NCBI RefSeq assembly: GCF_004345735.1
Contig: NZ_SLXL01000003.1
Coordinates: forward strand, 62,001 to 126,000
Source: Rhodovulum adriaticum
Lineage (GTDB): Bacteria > Pseudomonadota > Alphaproteobacteria > Rhodobacterales > Rhodobacteraceae
DNA: 64,000 nucleotides
Direction of reading: 5' to 3'
Shown here: positions 63,630-64,000 of the stretch, in pieces
How the letters are laid out: each line of letters opens with the position of its first letter
Position numbering within the stretch: position 1 is the stretch's first letter
The notes under the pieces: generated by a model
Told to the model about the DNA's origin: nothing
Database searches by the model: none
The model's input: only the letters and a program-made list of their open reading frames with translations
Program-made: the position numbers and the translations under genes

Positions 63630-64000
63630 CTAGGCCCGGTTGCGGTAAAGCGTGCTTTCCACCGCGCCGGCCATCGCCCCCCGATCCAGACCGCCGCCCA
63701 GGAATTCGTCCAGAGCCTGGGCCGCCTGCGCGGGGTCGGCGACCACCTGCCCGTAGTCCAGGCGCAGCAATGCAATGTTGCGCTGCGCCTCGGCCCAGCG
63801 AAGAAAGCGGATCACCTCTTCTTGAAACAGCCGGTGCAAGACGTCCCGGCCGATCGCATCGGGATCCAGCCCGTCGCGGCGCATCATCACCTCTTGCGAG
63901 GCGAGAACCTCGTCCAGGTCGCGCTGCATGAACACCAGACGGTACTCTACGTCCGGGGGCAATTCATAGGCCAGCTTGTAGATGACCTTGACCGCCTGGC
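63630..64000 (-). CDS. Sulfotransferase-family protein (partial; N-terminus beyond right edge)
   Basis: The visible C-terminal 120 residues include KVIYKLAYELPPDVEYRLV followed by FMQRDLDEVLASQEVMM, where Arg and Ser of the PAPS 3'-phosphate site are present, then a helical end. This matches the 'sulfotransferase family' in which RDLDEVLASQ is characteristic. The P-loop must lie outside the window. It is the second sulfotransferase of the region, converging with the HlyD fusion, and supports sulfation as a theme of the cluster. Confidence 0.78.
   Translation of the reverse strand, partial: QAVKVIYKLAYELPPDVEYRLVFMQRDLDEVLASQEVMMRRDGLDPDAIGRDVLHRLFQEEVIRFLRWAEAQRNIALLRLDYGQVVADPAQAAQALDEFLGGGLDRGAMAGAVESTLYRNRA

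Overview
The window reads as a chromosomal segment of a high-GC alphaproteobacterium of the Rhodobacterales (Rhodobacter/Paracoccus/Roseobacter type). This rests on the dusB(nifR3)-ntrB-ntrC-ntrY order, an NtrC that lacks the GAFTGA loop as in Rhodobacter, a fused IspDF, a holin/endolysin pair of the gene-transfer-agent release type, and a Mop/ModE-type molybdate regulator next to modBC. No rRNA, tRNA, CRISPR array, insertion sequence or integrase was seen.

Layout. 1-9.2 kb: nitrogen regulation (ntrY partial, ntrC, ntrB, dusB on the minus strand), then ispDF-pgpA-cinA as a tightly overlapped plus-strand operon, and an ammonium transporter closed by strong hairpins. 9.3-14.4 kb: prfB, a class A penicillin-binding protein and a periplasmic amidase. 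14.6-21.5 kb: cytochrome c maturation genes (ccmF, ccmH, and ccmE on the other strand), an enoyl-CoA hydratase, the holin/endolysin pair, argC and murI. 21.6-26.1 kb: a fused indolepyruvate ferredoxin oxidoreductase, divergent from a LysR regulator with a perfect inverted repeat between them. 26.1-30.7 kb: a candidate small RNA with its own terminator, purL, a GNAT, bolA, grxD and two unknown genes. 30.7-33.8 kb: modC, modB, a 48-codon remnant of modA, and the divergent modE.

From 33.8 kb to the right edge the content changes to an accessory cluster, probably for making, modifying and exporting a lipid-like polyketide. A minus-strand unit of about 21.5 kb starts near 55.3 kb. It encodes a giant synthase (two flavin-reductase-like barrels, KS, AT, one ACP, KR), a second synthase (KS, AT, DH and a built-in phosphopantetheinyl transferase), a free ACP, a phosphodiesterase, an alpha/beta hydrolase, a beta-propeller/epimerase fusion, a TPR protein and two proteins with degenerate Rossmann folds. 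The domain set is PUFA-synthase-like (Pfa-like 'secondary lipid' synthases). Flanking it on the right are a sulfotransferase fused to a beta-propeller, a Cys-nucleophile hydrolase, an SDR, a secreted esterase, a large fusion of a PqqD-like domain, an M50-like membrane region without the zinc motif and an HlyD-type adaptor, and a second sulfotransferase running off the window. My inference is a sulfated polyketide lipid that is exported; the product is unknown.

The best candidates for new biology are this cluster, the endolysin leader hairpin that buries its ribosome binding site, the small RNA upstream of purL, and the collapsed modA.
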